Notes: a model not told the origin generated them from the sequence alone. 64,000 bases of DNA from Cyanophora paradoxa (GCA_004431415.1 QPMI01000513.1:1-64000), one strand, 5' to 3'. Positions 48,301-57,085 are shown, counted from the stretch's first letter. Numbers and translations are program-made.

Positions 48301-48942
48301 AATTGTGATACAGGACATAGGTTGCTATCGCGAAATGGACTCTTTGAGTCATTCAGTGGGACGGCTCTACCGCCCTTTATCAGGGACACAGTCTATGATA
48401 CCACATGCAATATTTGGGTGTGTCGATCTGTGAGCAATCCACCTGTGACACAGGAATTATACAAGTATCTCGCAGATACCTATGGTGCAATCTCAGGATC
48501 CTCCACAGGAAATCCAGCGACGGCTCCCATCGTGTTTGCGAATGCATACACAGCGCCAACATCATTAGCAGGGTCGACAGAGCCGCCACCAAATGATCCA
48601 AATCCGAACCAGCCTAACCCAGATCCCGATTCACAAGATCCCCCTACAACTAATCCAGATCCAAACACACCACCTAATAATCCCACGAATCCTACAAATC
48701 CAGTCGGGGCACCGGGAACAGATCCAGGAACGTTAGTGCTTATGATTCTCTTGCCGATTCTCGGTGCTCTTGGGCTTGTGCTTGCATACAAATTCCGAGC
48801 TTTGTGTTGTGCATGCATAGACAGAACCATTGCAGGAGCAGGTAATAAATACTCCACACCAGAGCTTAATGTGACCCAAACAGCCGAAGGAGATGTGGGC
48901 TTAGAGGTGAGATCAGCCGAGGGCATGGTCTTAGTGTTGTGA
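45370..48942 (+). CDS. Membrane-anchored spike/fibre protein, 1190 aa
   Basis: Start chosen at 45,370 (MSFLNPRPDARV), after TTTATAAAGAGG. The long ectodomain is rich in Asn, Thr and Ser. It has short SNIT repeats near residues 155-190 and recurrent TCNI segments (four or more), suggesting beta-helical shaft pieces. A Pro/Asn/Asp-rich stalk (about 1075-1115) leads to one transmembrane segment (VLMILLPILGALGLVLAY) and a cytoplasmic tail beginning with CCAC, a likely acylation site. No N-terminal signal peptide is seen. The frame in another phase remains open past the stop to 49,094. Confidence 0.65.
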   Translation: MSFLNPRPDARVINSTTQIEDTDQVNTEIRGSLKINFNADREDPVSGTPSRPAALQLMNVEKGDHKLGIDFLLDDNERNRVASIQATRQLPKTVRYNRRNIPKAFDRGRLNFFIQDESGFQNAAMRIVDNSTLIAGVSTRKTKVEVVHDLSAGNLTTSNITASNITTDTLNVNSLNSESFFATNVATCNLNIESFVIQKSESVPQITEGVFTLDPAKPTLEIVENGNVVDIIGANAPNVRSLALDKTTISFAEEIPAFTTEKQALRTDHVYITRDNINDLLGKDIVKAFLEFERSKNTKDSSQDGTLTTHTTEIAALQSEINALFAADGALAITLAHILSKRNIYPATDNTYRVGLSNLRWSEVHGVSMFASNLILPFNHSLRPNQILTSDNALISYTDFNSNLSRSVSQTETYTVEGYPQQLANGVYVAYVGKPTYTFTWDQLGVTGFETNIPTVSLVDHTTYYNPIYNNNESNKAFIQNVTSTGFQVSFVINETYNLLIIRNNSLSSEATISFTLNINYITPEFDSEPRVKVYRDLQGSNIVPFSQNFDLGANSLRWNTVYSLSANTCNIVVAGSSATIGDLTAPFRKEYLKELYITKSDLPDAISLVLSPTPSISYHNVKDTSNVVQSGSKVFQASEISATTYRYLAGVPANFNFTFETPFVSPPTIEITDTNLYVVNDGSATSLQNAPAGYSPFVATNITTTGFTLVGNATVTYALSGYPVGLYFSKFNLSVIPAVSLAPPFTISWKATGTIPRFDPEDRLKIRYPLDVTDIHTTRINGQNFVFNGTNATLIDNRVTNNYFFDSRYINTCNIVIQNTFENRSKTLTVTLPTHSNVSDGFHYYLFNRNYTSYIPYPSETVNMSYPRVTLTSTNADFFGSTDFMRDFFYFTSSTDGLLVYYSYKYESIATQIESHPNTDVITAGDKKYIKTASPWVCTVRLDDRYTPNLNNIGLHSTCNIYVQGAISATKYFEGGNCDTGHRLLSRNGLFESFSGTALPPFIRDTVYDTTCNIWVCRSVSNPPVTQELYKYLADTYGAISGSSTGNPATAPIVFANAYTAPTSLAGSTEPPPNDPNPNQPNPDPDSQDPPTTNPDPNTPPNNPTNPTNPVGAPGTDPGTLVLMILLPILGALGLVLAYKFRALCCACIDRTIAGAGNKYSTPELNVTQTAEGDVGLEVRSAEGMVLVL

Positions 48943-49252
48943 GGACTGACCGACCACCAGCAAATAGGGCAGCACCCAAAAAATCACGAGCACAAGAATT
49001 GGCAGAGCAAACGATGAACAATGATAGAGACTTTATGGCGGAAATGGCACAGCGAGAAGGGAGAATATATGAACATGTTCCAAACGTTATGTAACAACCT
49101 TAATTTTGTAGTATTCCATAATAGAGTATAATGACTGAACCCATAGTAGAAACGACAATAAAGAATGCGGTATTGGATAATAATTTTATATAACCCATGC
49201 CAATATACCCAGTGAATCCAATGACCTGATAGTAGATCTAAAAGGGTATGTG
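48943..49252 (+). other. Spacer between spike and fibre genes
   Basis: About 310 bp with no gene of normal size. A frame overlapping the spike stop stays open to 49,094 and reads a charged helical tail (RAQELAEQTMNNDRDFM). It may be a lost or shifted C-terminal extension. The rest is AT-rich and holds no clear motif. Confidence 0.4.
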
Positions 49253-52180
49253 ATGGGAGCTATGGCTTCCAACCTGTGGAATGACATTTTTGGTTACGAG
49301 TTTGGTCACATATATGACATAGCAAATGGGATTGGCTATGTGGATGCAATGGCGGGAACAGTCTTTCGAAATCTAAATTGCAACTGTGTGGGTGGGTGGA
49401 TGTTTCAGATCTGTTCAAACGTCGATCCTACTATTGATCCAGCTACTGTGACCTTTGATTGCAATCTATTCGCCCCTAAAACCATTTTCTCCATCACTTG
49501 CAATCTCGTTAATTCGGATGTGCCCATAATAGCACCTGTAATAGGTGCATCAAATATGTATATCCAAAGAAACCCGGTCGTGCATACAGGTGCCGAATTT
49601 ATATTGGGCGACAACACCCCAATTAGTCGAATCGAACTACCCAATTCTCACAAGCATTTGTGGGAACATATCACCAATGCCCCATTAACCTATCCACCCA
49701 GTTCTCACGAGCATTTGTGGGAGCATATCACCAATCGACCATTAACCTTCCCACCTGATCCACACACTCATGATTACTTGTCTCTCAAAGGTGGTGTTAT
49801 TTCATCTAATCTTACAATTGCATCAAACCTTACAGTTACAAGTAATATTTATAGCAGTAACATTTATGCAAGTAACATTTACAGCAGTAACCTATGGGCA
49901 AGTAATATTAATGGAAGTAATGTAATAGTCGATTATCTCACTGTGAAGATTGAAGCAAACCTACCAAATCACCCGACATCGAATGTTGTTTTAGATTGGT
50001 TAGCAAAGCAAAAACACACAAAAGCAGATATTACAGATTTCGCCCATAAGCATTTATGGGAAGATATCACAAATCCCCCATCGACCTTCCCACCGGGAAA
50101 ACACACTCATGATTATTCAGAGATTACCAATAGTAACCACAGGCACCCATGGGAGGAAATAGATGAGCAGCCAGTTTTTGCGCAATTGAATGCAATCGGA
50201 AATGTTTTTAATGGGGTCACACTTTACCAATCGATTAATACACCTGAAAGGCTATTTTTGAATGATCATTATGTTAGTCTGAATGGGTCGTTTACAGGTG
50301 AAACAGGCACACCGATGGTGGGAACTCTTGCTGTAAGATTACCCAGGGATCCAATCGTAAACGGAGTGTATAGTGGCGATTTCAATGTAGGAGTAAATGA
50401 TACTTTCCCCAGTATCTATGTTACGAATTATCACCCAGGAGAAATAGGACAAGAAGCGGATTTTTCAGCAGCAATTCAAGTAAATGTAACGGATCAAAGC
50501 GCATATGATGGAGCAAGACCTAAGATTGTGTTCACAAGGGAGAAAGTTGTAAACTATCTTCCTGTTGTGGGACAACCCACAGATGATCACGGAAAATGCG
50601 AGATTGCATGGATTAAAACAACAACAGGTGGCGCCTTAGAAGTCAATCAGAGAATGGCGGCGAAAAACTTACACAATACAACCCTTTCAGGTGTGGTAAC
50701 AGATGATTACCTCCAAAGCAAAAACTATGTAGATGATACAGAACTTGCAGCAATTCTTGAAGATTATGTTACAGATACCGAATTAACGTCGGCTCTTGGG
50801 AATTATCTACCTCTTACAGGTGGGACTCTTACAGGTGATGTGCACGCCCCGAATTTCTTTGTCGACACTCCACATGATCAAACATTTCCTGTTGTCCACC
50901 TTGGTGCTGAATATGTATTAGATCCAAACACTCCAATAAGTCGACTCGAATTACCCAATGTTCACAAGCATTTTTGGGAGCATATTGTTAATCCCCCATC
51001 GACCTATCCACCTGATTCACACGATCATGATTATTTACCACTAACAGGTGGAACTGTGGCAGGTGATGTGCATGCTTCTAATTTCTTTGTTACTACTCCG
51101 AATGATCAAACATTTCCTGTTGTCCACCTTGGTGCTGAATATGTATTAGATCCAAACACCCCAATCAGCCGCCTCGAATTACCCACGAATTTCACCTTTA
51201 ATCTCGTGGATGAGTTCCCTAACAGTCAAAGTCTCATGTATTTCACCTCTGAAAATCGCCTTTCGGGTGCATTCTCACCAATTGAGCTGTCTATACCAAA
51301 GCAAAAGGTGAGCTACAAGGAGCTTACAGATGTGCCGACGGGATTCAGTGGGAAGTGGAGTGATATCATTCAGAAGCCGACTTGGAGTAGTGTAGCATAC
51401 ACAGGAAATTACTATGATCTTGTAAATCCTCCCGATTTCACAAGCTATATACCTCGTTGGATTGATCAAGGTGTAATTATATCAGAATCTACACTTCCTT
51501 TCAATGGGACATGGGATAGGTTATTTACTAAGCCGAATTTGCATGCTGTTGCCACAAGTGGAAATTATGATGATCTGATAAACACTCCAAACCTACATGC
51601 TGTGGCTACAAGTGGAAATTATGATGATCTGATAAACACACCAAACCTACATGCTGTGGCTACAAGTGGAAATTATGATGATCTGATAAACACACCAAAC
51701 CTACATGCTGTGGCTACAAGTGGAAATTATGATGATCTGATAAACACACCTACTTCGCCACCTACTCACAATCACAGCATCGAGTTGCTCACGAATTTCG
51801 GTAGCTATGTAAATGCAAATGCATATGTGCAACAGGGGACAGCGGATGTAGTTATACCTAATCAAGTTTATACAGTAGGGCAAGTGTTTACAGCATCAGG
51901 AACCGTTACGTTTTCTACCCCATATTATAGTGATCCAATAGTTAATGCTACTCTCGAAAACAGTATTATTTTAACGAGTGTCGATTTCACCAATAGCATA
52001 TATATCTCCGCTGAATTTGTGAGTGGGAACCGTGTTGGTTTCAAAAATAAATTCACCTGGATTGCTATATTTACTTGTTATTCGGCGATCAATTATACGA
52101 ATGTGCCACAAAACGAAAGAACGCTTAAACTCCATTGGATTGCTGTCGGACCTCTCCAAAACAATAATATTCTCACGTAA
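49253..52180 (+). CDS. Long fibre protein with knob, 975 aa
   Basis: ATG at 49,253 (MGAMASNLWND); the in-frame GTG one codon earlier is less likely. It contains SNIYSSNIYASN-type shaft repeats (about residues 190-225), several HKHLWEHI...LTFPPDPHTH repeats with HxH motifs, four exact-type 18-residue repeats near the end, and a C-terminal knob (NANAYVQQGT ... RTLKLHWIAVGPL). Repeats and knob match the end of the region A fibre (18,491-23,715). Probably a trimeric receptor-binding fibre. Confidence 0.7.
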   Translation: MGAMASNLWNDIFGYEFGHIYDIANGIGYVDAMAGTVFRNLNCNCVGGWMFQICSNVDPTIDPATVTFDCNLFAPKTIFSITCNLVNSDVPIIAPVIGASNMYIQRNPVVHTGAEFILGDNTPISRIELPNSHKHLWEHITNAPLTYPPSSHEHLWEHITNRPLTFPPDPHTHDYLSLKGGVISSNLTIASNLTVTSNIYSSNIYASNIYSSNLWASNINGSNVIVDYLTVKIEANLPNHPTSNVVLDWLAKQKHTKADITDFAHKHLWEDITNPPSTFPPGKHTHDYSEITNSNHRHPWEEIDEQPVFAQLNAIGNVFNGVTLYQSINTPERLFLNDHYVSLNGSFTGETGTPMVGTLAVRLPRDPIVNGVYSGDFNVGVNDTFPSIYVTNYHPGEIGQEADFSAAIQVNVTDQSAYDGARPKIVFTREKVVNYLPVVGQPTDDHGKCEIAWIKTTTGGALEVNQRMAAKNLHNTTLSGVVTDDYLQSKNYVDDTELAAILEDYVTDTELTSALGNYLPLTGGTLTGDVHAPNFFVDTPHDQTFPVVHLGAEYVLDPNTPISRLELPNVHKHFWEHIVNPPSTYPPDSHDHDYLPLTGGTVAGDVHASNFFVTTPNDQTFPVVHLGAEYVLDPNTPISRLELPTNFTFNLVDEFPNSQSLMYFTSENRLSGAFSPIELSIPKQKVSYKELTDVPTGFSGKWSDIIQKPTWSSVAYTGNYYDLVNPPDFTSYIPRWIDQGVIISESTLPFNGTWDRLFTKPNLHAVATSGNYDDLINTPNLHAVATSGNYDDLINTPNLHAVATSGNYDDLINTPNLHAVATSGNYDDLINTPTSPPTHNHSIELLTNFGSYVNANAYVQQGTADVVIPNQVYTVGQVFTASGTVTFSTPYYSDPIVNATLENSIILTSVDFTNSIYISAEFVSGNRVGFKNKFTWIAIFTCYSAINYTNVPQNERTLKLHWIAVGPLQNNNILT
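51536..51751 (+). repeat. Four tandem 54-bp repeats in the fibre gene
   Basis: Each unit encodes NLHAVATSGNYDDLINTP. Units start at 51,536, 51,590, 51,644 and 51,698. They are in frame, so copy-number changes alter shaft length without breaking the gene. Confidence 0.9.
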
Positions 52181-52200
52181 TAATAAAGAACAATCAAAAG

Positions 52201-53163
52201 ATGTCGACTGTGTTCACGCCTGTGTTTTCCTTATCAGCCAGTGCTGTCCATAACGTGCAACACACTGTATATGATCTAAACGAGTCATTCCCTTCGACTG
52301 AGACAGCGAAAACCGATTCTTTTAATGAAAACACGATACTCAGAGTCAAAGAACTCAGAGCCGACAAGGCCGGTGGAATCGTTAAAGCTACTGAACTGAT
52401 CGTATCGAATCGACCCGCAATATCTTCGGGGCTGGTCACCAAAGATAATCTATATGAAGGTCAAGCGGATTATAAAACAGCTTTCGATCCGGCTGATAGG
52501 AAATCAGCGGCTTTTCAAGTTTACAGTGGCGGGGCATGGATCGGGACTGGACTGAGTGTGAATGGGAATGCGACGATTACTGGAAGCCTTACGGCTGGAT
52601 CATTTGGGACAGTTAAAACGACCACTATTGATTCTGGGGCGAACTCTGATTTGTTGATTAAACGAAATGGAGTTGCAATGGCGACAGTAACTTCAACAGG
52701 TTTGACAGTCAATAGTGGAACAAATATGGGTTATCTTTCTCTTCCAAATCATCCAAGTTTCATGGTTTATGGAGTTGCCTATTCAACAGGTAGCACAGCA
52801 ACTACCTCATATGTCAACTATCCTACTGTGGCTTTTAATATTGGAAACAATTTCAGTGTAGCTTCTGGTGCAACCCCCGCAAGGTTTACAGCTCCTGTAA
52901 GCGGAATCTATCTATTTAAGTTTTCAGTTTATCCATCAACACCTGCTGGAACGTGGGCTATGTTCTTTCGTGTAAATGGAAGCACAAACTATTACAATCA
53001 GTCCATTCAGAATCAAGGCACCCTTGCTCATATGGAAGCGGTGCTTATGATAAAACTGAATGCAACAGATTACGTATCACCATTCCTAGGACATACAACA
53101 GGTGTTACGCAATTGACATATGATTTTAACTGTTTCCAAGGTGTTCTTCTTCATGCTACCTAA
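52201..53163 (+). CDS. Short fibre protein with C1q-like head, 320 aa
   Basis: The N-terminal anchor (FNENTILRVKELRADK; FQVYSGGAWIGTGLSVNG) matches the region A protein at 23,740. The C-terminal 135 residues (YPTVAFNIGNNFSV ... RFTAPVSGIYLFKFSVY ... MFFRVNG) follow the C1q/TNF-type jelly-roll pattern, a trimeric binding head. It follows the long fibre gene by 20 nt, as in region A, and is probably a receptor-binding protein. Confidence 0.7.
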   Translation: MSTVFTPVFSLSASAVHNVQHTVYDLNESFPSTETAKTDSFNENTILRVKELRADKAGGIVKATELIVSNRPAISSGLVTKDNLYEGQADYKTAFDPADRKSAAFQVYSGGAWIGTGLSVNGNATITGSLTAGSFGTVKTTTIDSGANSDLLIKRNGVAMATVTSTGLTVNSGTNMGYLSLPNHPSFMVYGVAYSTGSTATTSYVNYPTVAFNIGNNFSVASGATPARFTAPVSGIYLFKFSVYPSTPAGTWAMFFRVNGSTNYYNQSIQNQGTLAHMEAVLMIKLNATDYVSPFLGHTTGVTQLTYDFNCFQGVLLHAT

Positions 53164-53197
53164 AAATTTAATCTCCTGTTCATTTAAAAGCCAAACA

Positions 53198-53461
53198 ATG
53201 TCAACTACACTCTCGGTTGCAATTTCAAATGCTGAATTACTTGGACTCGAATACTGTGCTTACTCTGTTCAGGAATGGTTAGATAATGCTGTTCATAATA
53301 GGGCGAGAATCGCGATTGATGAGATTGTGGACAAAGAAGTTAAATCGTGTATTTCCGCTGGAATTCCGATTCCACTCACAAAGGAAGCGATTGTAGAGCA
53401 AGCATTTAATCGGGGGACTGTTCGAAAGGCAAGCGAAATTCCTGTGAGCGCTCCTATGTAA
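53198..53461 (+). CDS. Hypothetical small helical protein, 87 aa
   Basis: ATG at 53,198 (MSTTLSVAISNAELLG). Predicted helical throughout (EWLDNAVHNRARIAIDEIVDKEV; TKEAIVEQAFNRG). No family recognised. It is the last gene before the right inverted repeat and is co-directional with the fibre cassette. Confidence 0.5.
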   Translation: MSTTLSVAISNAELLGLEYCAYSVQEWLDNAVHNRARIAIDEIVDKEVKSCISAGIPIPLTKEAIVEQAFNRGTVRKASEIPVSAPM

Positions 53462-53556
53462 AGAATTCGAATTCGAAGAATGAGAGAGGCGCAGCCAAGG
53501 CAGCTTGTCTGACGACTGGGTTTATTGTTATTTTTCATAGATCATGCATAAGAAAG

Positions 53557-54425
53557 GCATGTATCTTGCATAGTGGGCGGGGCGCGAGTTTATTTTAACG
53601 TGGTCTATCGTCGTACTTTGTCGGTGGGGCTTACCTTGATCTCGCAAGTTTGTGCAGGTGGGCATTTTCGGCATGCTTGCTCATGCACAAACTTGCTTTA
53701 AAAAATATAAAATGAAATTCGGTTTAACTCTTACGTGTTTTGCTATAACACTCTCGGCATTGGTAGTTGAGACCATCCTTCGTTCTTTGTCTTTTATTAA
53801 ACTCACTTGCAAGCTTCTCAATCTTGCAGTGCGAGCATATCTTCGATTGTACTTCGATCTTCGGACGCGTTTTTAACACACAATGATAAAGGTAATTGTG
53901 ATACTCTCGGTCGCAGTCTTTGCATCTCCAATTCAAAAGTACATTCCCTGAGCTACGCTTTTGCAATGCATAACTCGATGCCGGTTTTACCTTATCGCAA
54001 ACATTGCACCGCTTACTCTCAGGTAAATTTACTTGATTGCTTGCCATTGTTACAGTATATTAACTGCTTTAAGTGGGGATCACTTGTTTAATTGGTGGGG
54101 CTCACCTTGATTTTTCAATTTGGGTAACTGAAAACAGTCCGGAAACGATCGGGAACATTTCGTAAAAATGAGGGTCTTACTGTCCTTACTGAGAGATCGG
54201 GGGAAAGTTAAAGGGCTTACTGGGAATGGTAAGGAATTAGAAAAATGAAGAATGAAAGGGTTTCGTGATTGGTTTCAGTAAGGAAGGGTTAGATGTTTGA
54301 AAAATACAATGTGGCTCAGTGCGAATTTGTGATTTTGTGACTGAGATTCGTGATGCTGAAAATGTGCTTATTGAAAATGGTCGCGGGAAGGTCGCGCAAT
54401 TGGTGGGGGCTACCCCCAAGCGAGC
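53557..54425 (-). repeat. Right terminal inverted repeat, 869 bp
   Basis: Reverse complement of 29,472-30,338 with small gaps. It carries the second copy of the zinc-finger gene, the hairpin (53,644-53,696) and the three GGTRAGCCCCACC-type boxes. Confidence 0.9.
53724..54047 (-). CDS. Double zinc-finger protein in right TIR, 107 aa
   Basis: Identical in protein sequence to 29,848-30,171. The two copies point outward-to-inward from each end of the element. Identity of the copies means the repeats are young, or kept alike by gene conversion. Confidence 0.65.
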   Translation of the reverse strand: MASNQVNLPESKRCNVCDKVKPASSYALQKRSSGNVLLNWRCKDCDREYHNYLYHCVLKTRPKIEVQSKICSHCKIEKLASEFNKRQRTKDGLNYQCRECYSKTRKS

Positions 54426-54431
54426 CCAAGC
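54426..54431 (+). repeat. 6-bp target-site duplication CCAAGC (right)
   Basis: Matches 29,466-29,471. The sequence beyond it (CCCAAGCCCCAAGCACCAAG, then AAGGTCCGAGCACCAAGGTC) continues the inverted copy of 28.99-29.08 kb. Confidence 0.7.
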
Positions 54432-54533
54432 CCCAAGCCCCAAGCACCAAGCCCCAAGGTCCGAGCACCAAGGTCAAGTAAAAATAGTCGGCCAATTTTT
54501 ACAAGTATGTACAATGGAATGACGCAATACTAT

Positions 54534-55584
54534 TTACAGCATCTCAAAGTCAGAGTCATCGTCATCGGAAACCAAGTCAATCGGGGCCTCGGGCGCCGAC
54601 TTAAGGGGAATGCGGGGAAGGGCCTGCGCTGCCTGCACTAAGTCCTGCCGCTCCTGCTCGCGCTGCGCCGCCAAGGCCGCTGCCGCCTCTGCCTCGCGCC
54701 GCTGCTGAGCCTCGACGCGCGCCTTGAGCTCGGCTGCCTCCTTCTTCTTGCGCTCGGCAATCTTGGCCAGCGTCATCTCGCGACGAAGAAGGCGCTCGTG
54801 ACGCAACTTGCGTCGGAGTTCGGCCATTTCGCGCTTGGCGATGATGCGCTTCTCAATGGTCTTGACGTGCTGAGTCAGGCGCTTGGTGTAGTGTGACGTC
54901 ACGCGAGAACGGGCAATGCCAGCGCCGATCTTCAAGTCTTTTTCGTGTTCCTTGGCGGGATTCTTGACTCGCTCGGAGTTGTCGGTGAATGACGTGGTCT
55001 CCATGAACTTCTTCTTGACGATTGACTTGGTCTTGATAATGCGGCGCTTGCGAGTCGGGTTTTCGTTGTCGCCTTCAGAGTCGGAAGAGGACTCAGAGTC
55101 GTATTGAATCGGCACGTCAAAGTCGATAAAGTCGTTGATGTCAGACTCGGCGTCAGAGGCCTCGGACTCGGCGTCATCGACTGGCTCGGGAGCGGGCTCG
55201 GCGACGGGCTGAGGGGCAGATGACGACGATGACGGAGGGGGAAATTCGTGAAGACTTGAGGGGATAGGCCCAGGCGAGCGTCTCGGCGGCAGACTCGGCG
55301 AAAAGCTTGGGTCGCCCCAGCCAGTGGGAGTCTTGACCCAGCCGGGGACGGGGGCACGTCGACGGGCTCGGGCTTGGGCTCGGGCTTGGGTTGCTTGGAC
55401 TTGGGCAGAAGGGAGGATACAAAGTTGAGGTTGATGGTATGGAAGCCTTCTCCGCTGTGAGCTTGGTAGAGGTACCCCAGCTTGCGGGCACGCTTCTCCA
55501 TTTCACGGGTAGGCCAATCGCGGGACTTAGCCCACATCTCACGGGCCTTGGCAAGGTCCTCGACAAGCTCAGAGGGAATCGACA
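54534..55584 (-). CDS. Coiled-coil protein with SUMO-binding-like tail (frame break or intron)
   Basis: ATG at 55,584 (MSIPSELVEDLAKAREMW) reads a helical N-terminal domain and a Pro/Lys-rich linker. A shift between about 55,330 and 55,115 leads to a second frame with an acidic Ser stretch, a long Arg/Glu/Ala coiled coil, and the end PIDLVSDDDDSDFEML. That end fits a SUMO-interacting motif (hydrophobic core followed by acidic residues). A pyrimidine-rich CAG lies directly before the ATG, so a spliced host-type gene is possible; alternatively it belongs to the provirus. No family recognised. Confidence 0.4.
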
Positions 55585-55835
55585 TCTGCGCAAAGGGAAG
55601 AGAGATCAGCAAAGGCAAAACGTGAGGTGACTGTGAGAGCGGACTTGTGAAAATTCGGAGAGGCAGGGTTTCCTTGGGCTGAGAGAGGCGGCGAACCCGT
55701 TGTAAGAGTGAGCCAAAATGGCGGCGGACCACGGTTTTGTTGCCGATTTTTTTCGCGGTCTAGTTCGCAACGGAAAACGTTGCCAACTGGCCTGAAAAAA
55801 GCCAAATTTGGCCTTTTCTTACGTTTCTCCCCCCT

Positions 55836-55940
55836 TCCTTCGCTGCAAACTGGACCTAAAAAAATGTTGGGCCGAAGGAAATCTCACGGAAAAAGTCCCT
55901 TCTCCCCCCTGTTTTGCTGCAAACTGGACCGCAAAAAAGT
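55836..55940 (+). repeat. Two copies of a GCTGCAAACTGGACC block
   Basis: GCTGCAAACTGGACC followed by an A run occurs at about 55,843 and 55,916, within gene-free sequence between 55,585 and 55,983. Nothing else was recognised in that 400-bp stretch. Confidence 0.55.
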
Positions 55941-55982
55941 TGGACCGAAGCCCCCCTACCCCGCTGAGCGGCCTGACGGAAA

Positions 55983-56534
55983 TCACTCGAGTGCGTCCGC
56001 CGAAGGTCGAGTCTCGGGGTTGGGTGTACCCCCGTCCAGAAACTCATCTGAGGTCCACAGATTTTTCCCCAGCCGTGTCAGGTATGCCAAAACGGCCGCC
56101 TTATCCGGAAGATAATTCTCAGTCAGCAGCCGTTGAAAGGCGTTACGAAATCGCATGACAACCTCCTCTGGATTCATATCCTTTATGAACGCCATGAACT
56201 GCGAATTTTTTGCAAGCTCCTCCGCTGCAACGGTGTCCGTATTGGGGAATGCTATTGGATACGGGAAATATCCTCGTGGAACCTCAGCAAGGTTGCTGCC
56301 TTGTGTCGACTTCACTAGGAGAGGTGCGGCGTAGCCAGTCATGGATTGCTTCACGCCGAGCCCGTTGTGGCTGAAATCGTACCGTTGGCGGGCCAGGCTT
56401 CCTGTGAGCTCTTGCTCCATGCGCCCAATAAATGAGCGATCGTATGCTGCGCGCTTTCGATCGTATGAGGCTTCGACATTATCGCGTGTTGTGTCGACTA
56501 TCCTCTTCCGACGGTCCACTGTCCAACTGGTCAT
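55983..56534 (-). CDS. Hypothetical protein, 183 aa, provirus-type promoter
   Basis: ATG at 56,534 (MTSWTVDRRKRIVDTT), preceded by GGAAATTTTCGGAG (56,551-56,564), the region A promoter motif. The protein is basic and helical at the N-terminus, with a GYFPYPIAFPN turn and a helical C-terminal half (RFRNAFQRLLTENYLPDKAAVL). No family recognised. The promoter suggests it belongs to the GC-rich viral element, now separated by the Polinton-like insertion. Confidence 0.5.
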   Translation of the reverse strand: MTSWTVDRRKRIVDTTRDNVEASYDRKRAAYDRSFIGRMEQELTGSLARQRYDFSHNGLGVKQSMTGYAAPLLVKSTQGSNLAEVPRGYFPYPIAFPNTDTVAAEELAKNSQFMAFIKDMNPEEVVMRFRNAFQRLLTENYLPDKAAVLAYLTRLGKNLWTSDEFLDGGTPNPETRPSADALE

Positions 56535-56569
56535 TTGAGCTTTCCCCTCCCTCCGAAAATTTCCCCGCT

Positions 56570-56652
56570 TTTGGGTCCAGACTCTGATTCCAACTCTTCC
56601 CAAGCCCCAAGCACCAAGCACCAAGCATCAAGCACCAAGGTCCTAGGTCCCA
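56570..56652 (+). repeat. CCAAGCACCAAG repeat block, third copy
   Basis: GGGTCCAGACTCTGATTCC followed by AAGCACCAAGCACCAAGC resembles the insertion-site sequence at 29,411-29,471 plus 54,432 onward. It lies directly upstream of the 56,534 gene. Confidence 0.6.
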
Positions 56653-56792
56653 TTTTTCTCCCATTTTGACTCGAGATTCAGACCAAGTCCAAATCCGGAC
56701 CACGGATTCGAACCCTCGTTTTCGATCGATTTCACGCGTGAAAAACGCACTTTTCGGCCTTTTCGCATTTATTTTCTCTACCCCGGCCCAAA

Positions 56793-56930
56793 ATGGACCC
56801 CCTCCCCGAAATCGCGATCGAAAATGGTCGCGATCGTCTCGTTTTCGCGATCGTCGTGATCGGAATCGTCATCGCGATCGTCGCGATCATGGTGATCACC
56901 AGCCTCGTCTACGGTACCCCCCAGCTGTGA
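56793..56930 (+). CDS. Small single-pass membrane protein, 45 aa
   Basis: A short acidic/basic N-terminus (MDPLPEIAIENGRDRL) leads to one hydrophobic helix (VFAIVVIGIVIAIVAIMVIT) and a short tail. The ATTTATTTTCTCTA motif (56,767-56,780) lies 13 nt before the ATG and matches region A promoters. The GATCG/CGATC-rich coding sequence is unusually repetitive. It resembles small virion membrane proteins in size and layout. Confidence 0.5.
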   Translation: MDPLPEIAIENGRDRLVFAIVVIGIVIAIVAIMVITSLVYGTPQL

Positions 56931-57085
56931 CCCGGAGGTTATAAGAACCTCCGCAATCCAAGCGTCACTTCCGAGTCTCGAGCTCTCGGAGTTGCCTTTT
57001 CGCGTTTGGCCCATTGTTGGCCCTCATATATAAGTATTTACATAAGCGGTTCGAGTAATTTGAGTAATAAATATAATTAAGCAGC

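Larger units (their letters stand above)
29472..54425. mobile_element. Complete Polinton-like virus, 24,954 bp
   Basis: Bounded by about 868-bp inverted repeats and a 6-bp target duplication. It encodes a retroviral-type integrase (broken), polymerase, packaging ATPase, major and minor capsid proteins and fibres. Base composition is clearly AT-richer than the flanks. The pre-insertion sequence is preserved in inverted form at 28.99-29.11 kb, which independently confirms both boundaries. Confidence 0.88.

Noticed and set aside
51536-51751. Possible CRISPR-like array
   Set aside because: The 54-bp units are contiguous without spacers and encode an in-frame protein repeat.
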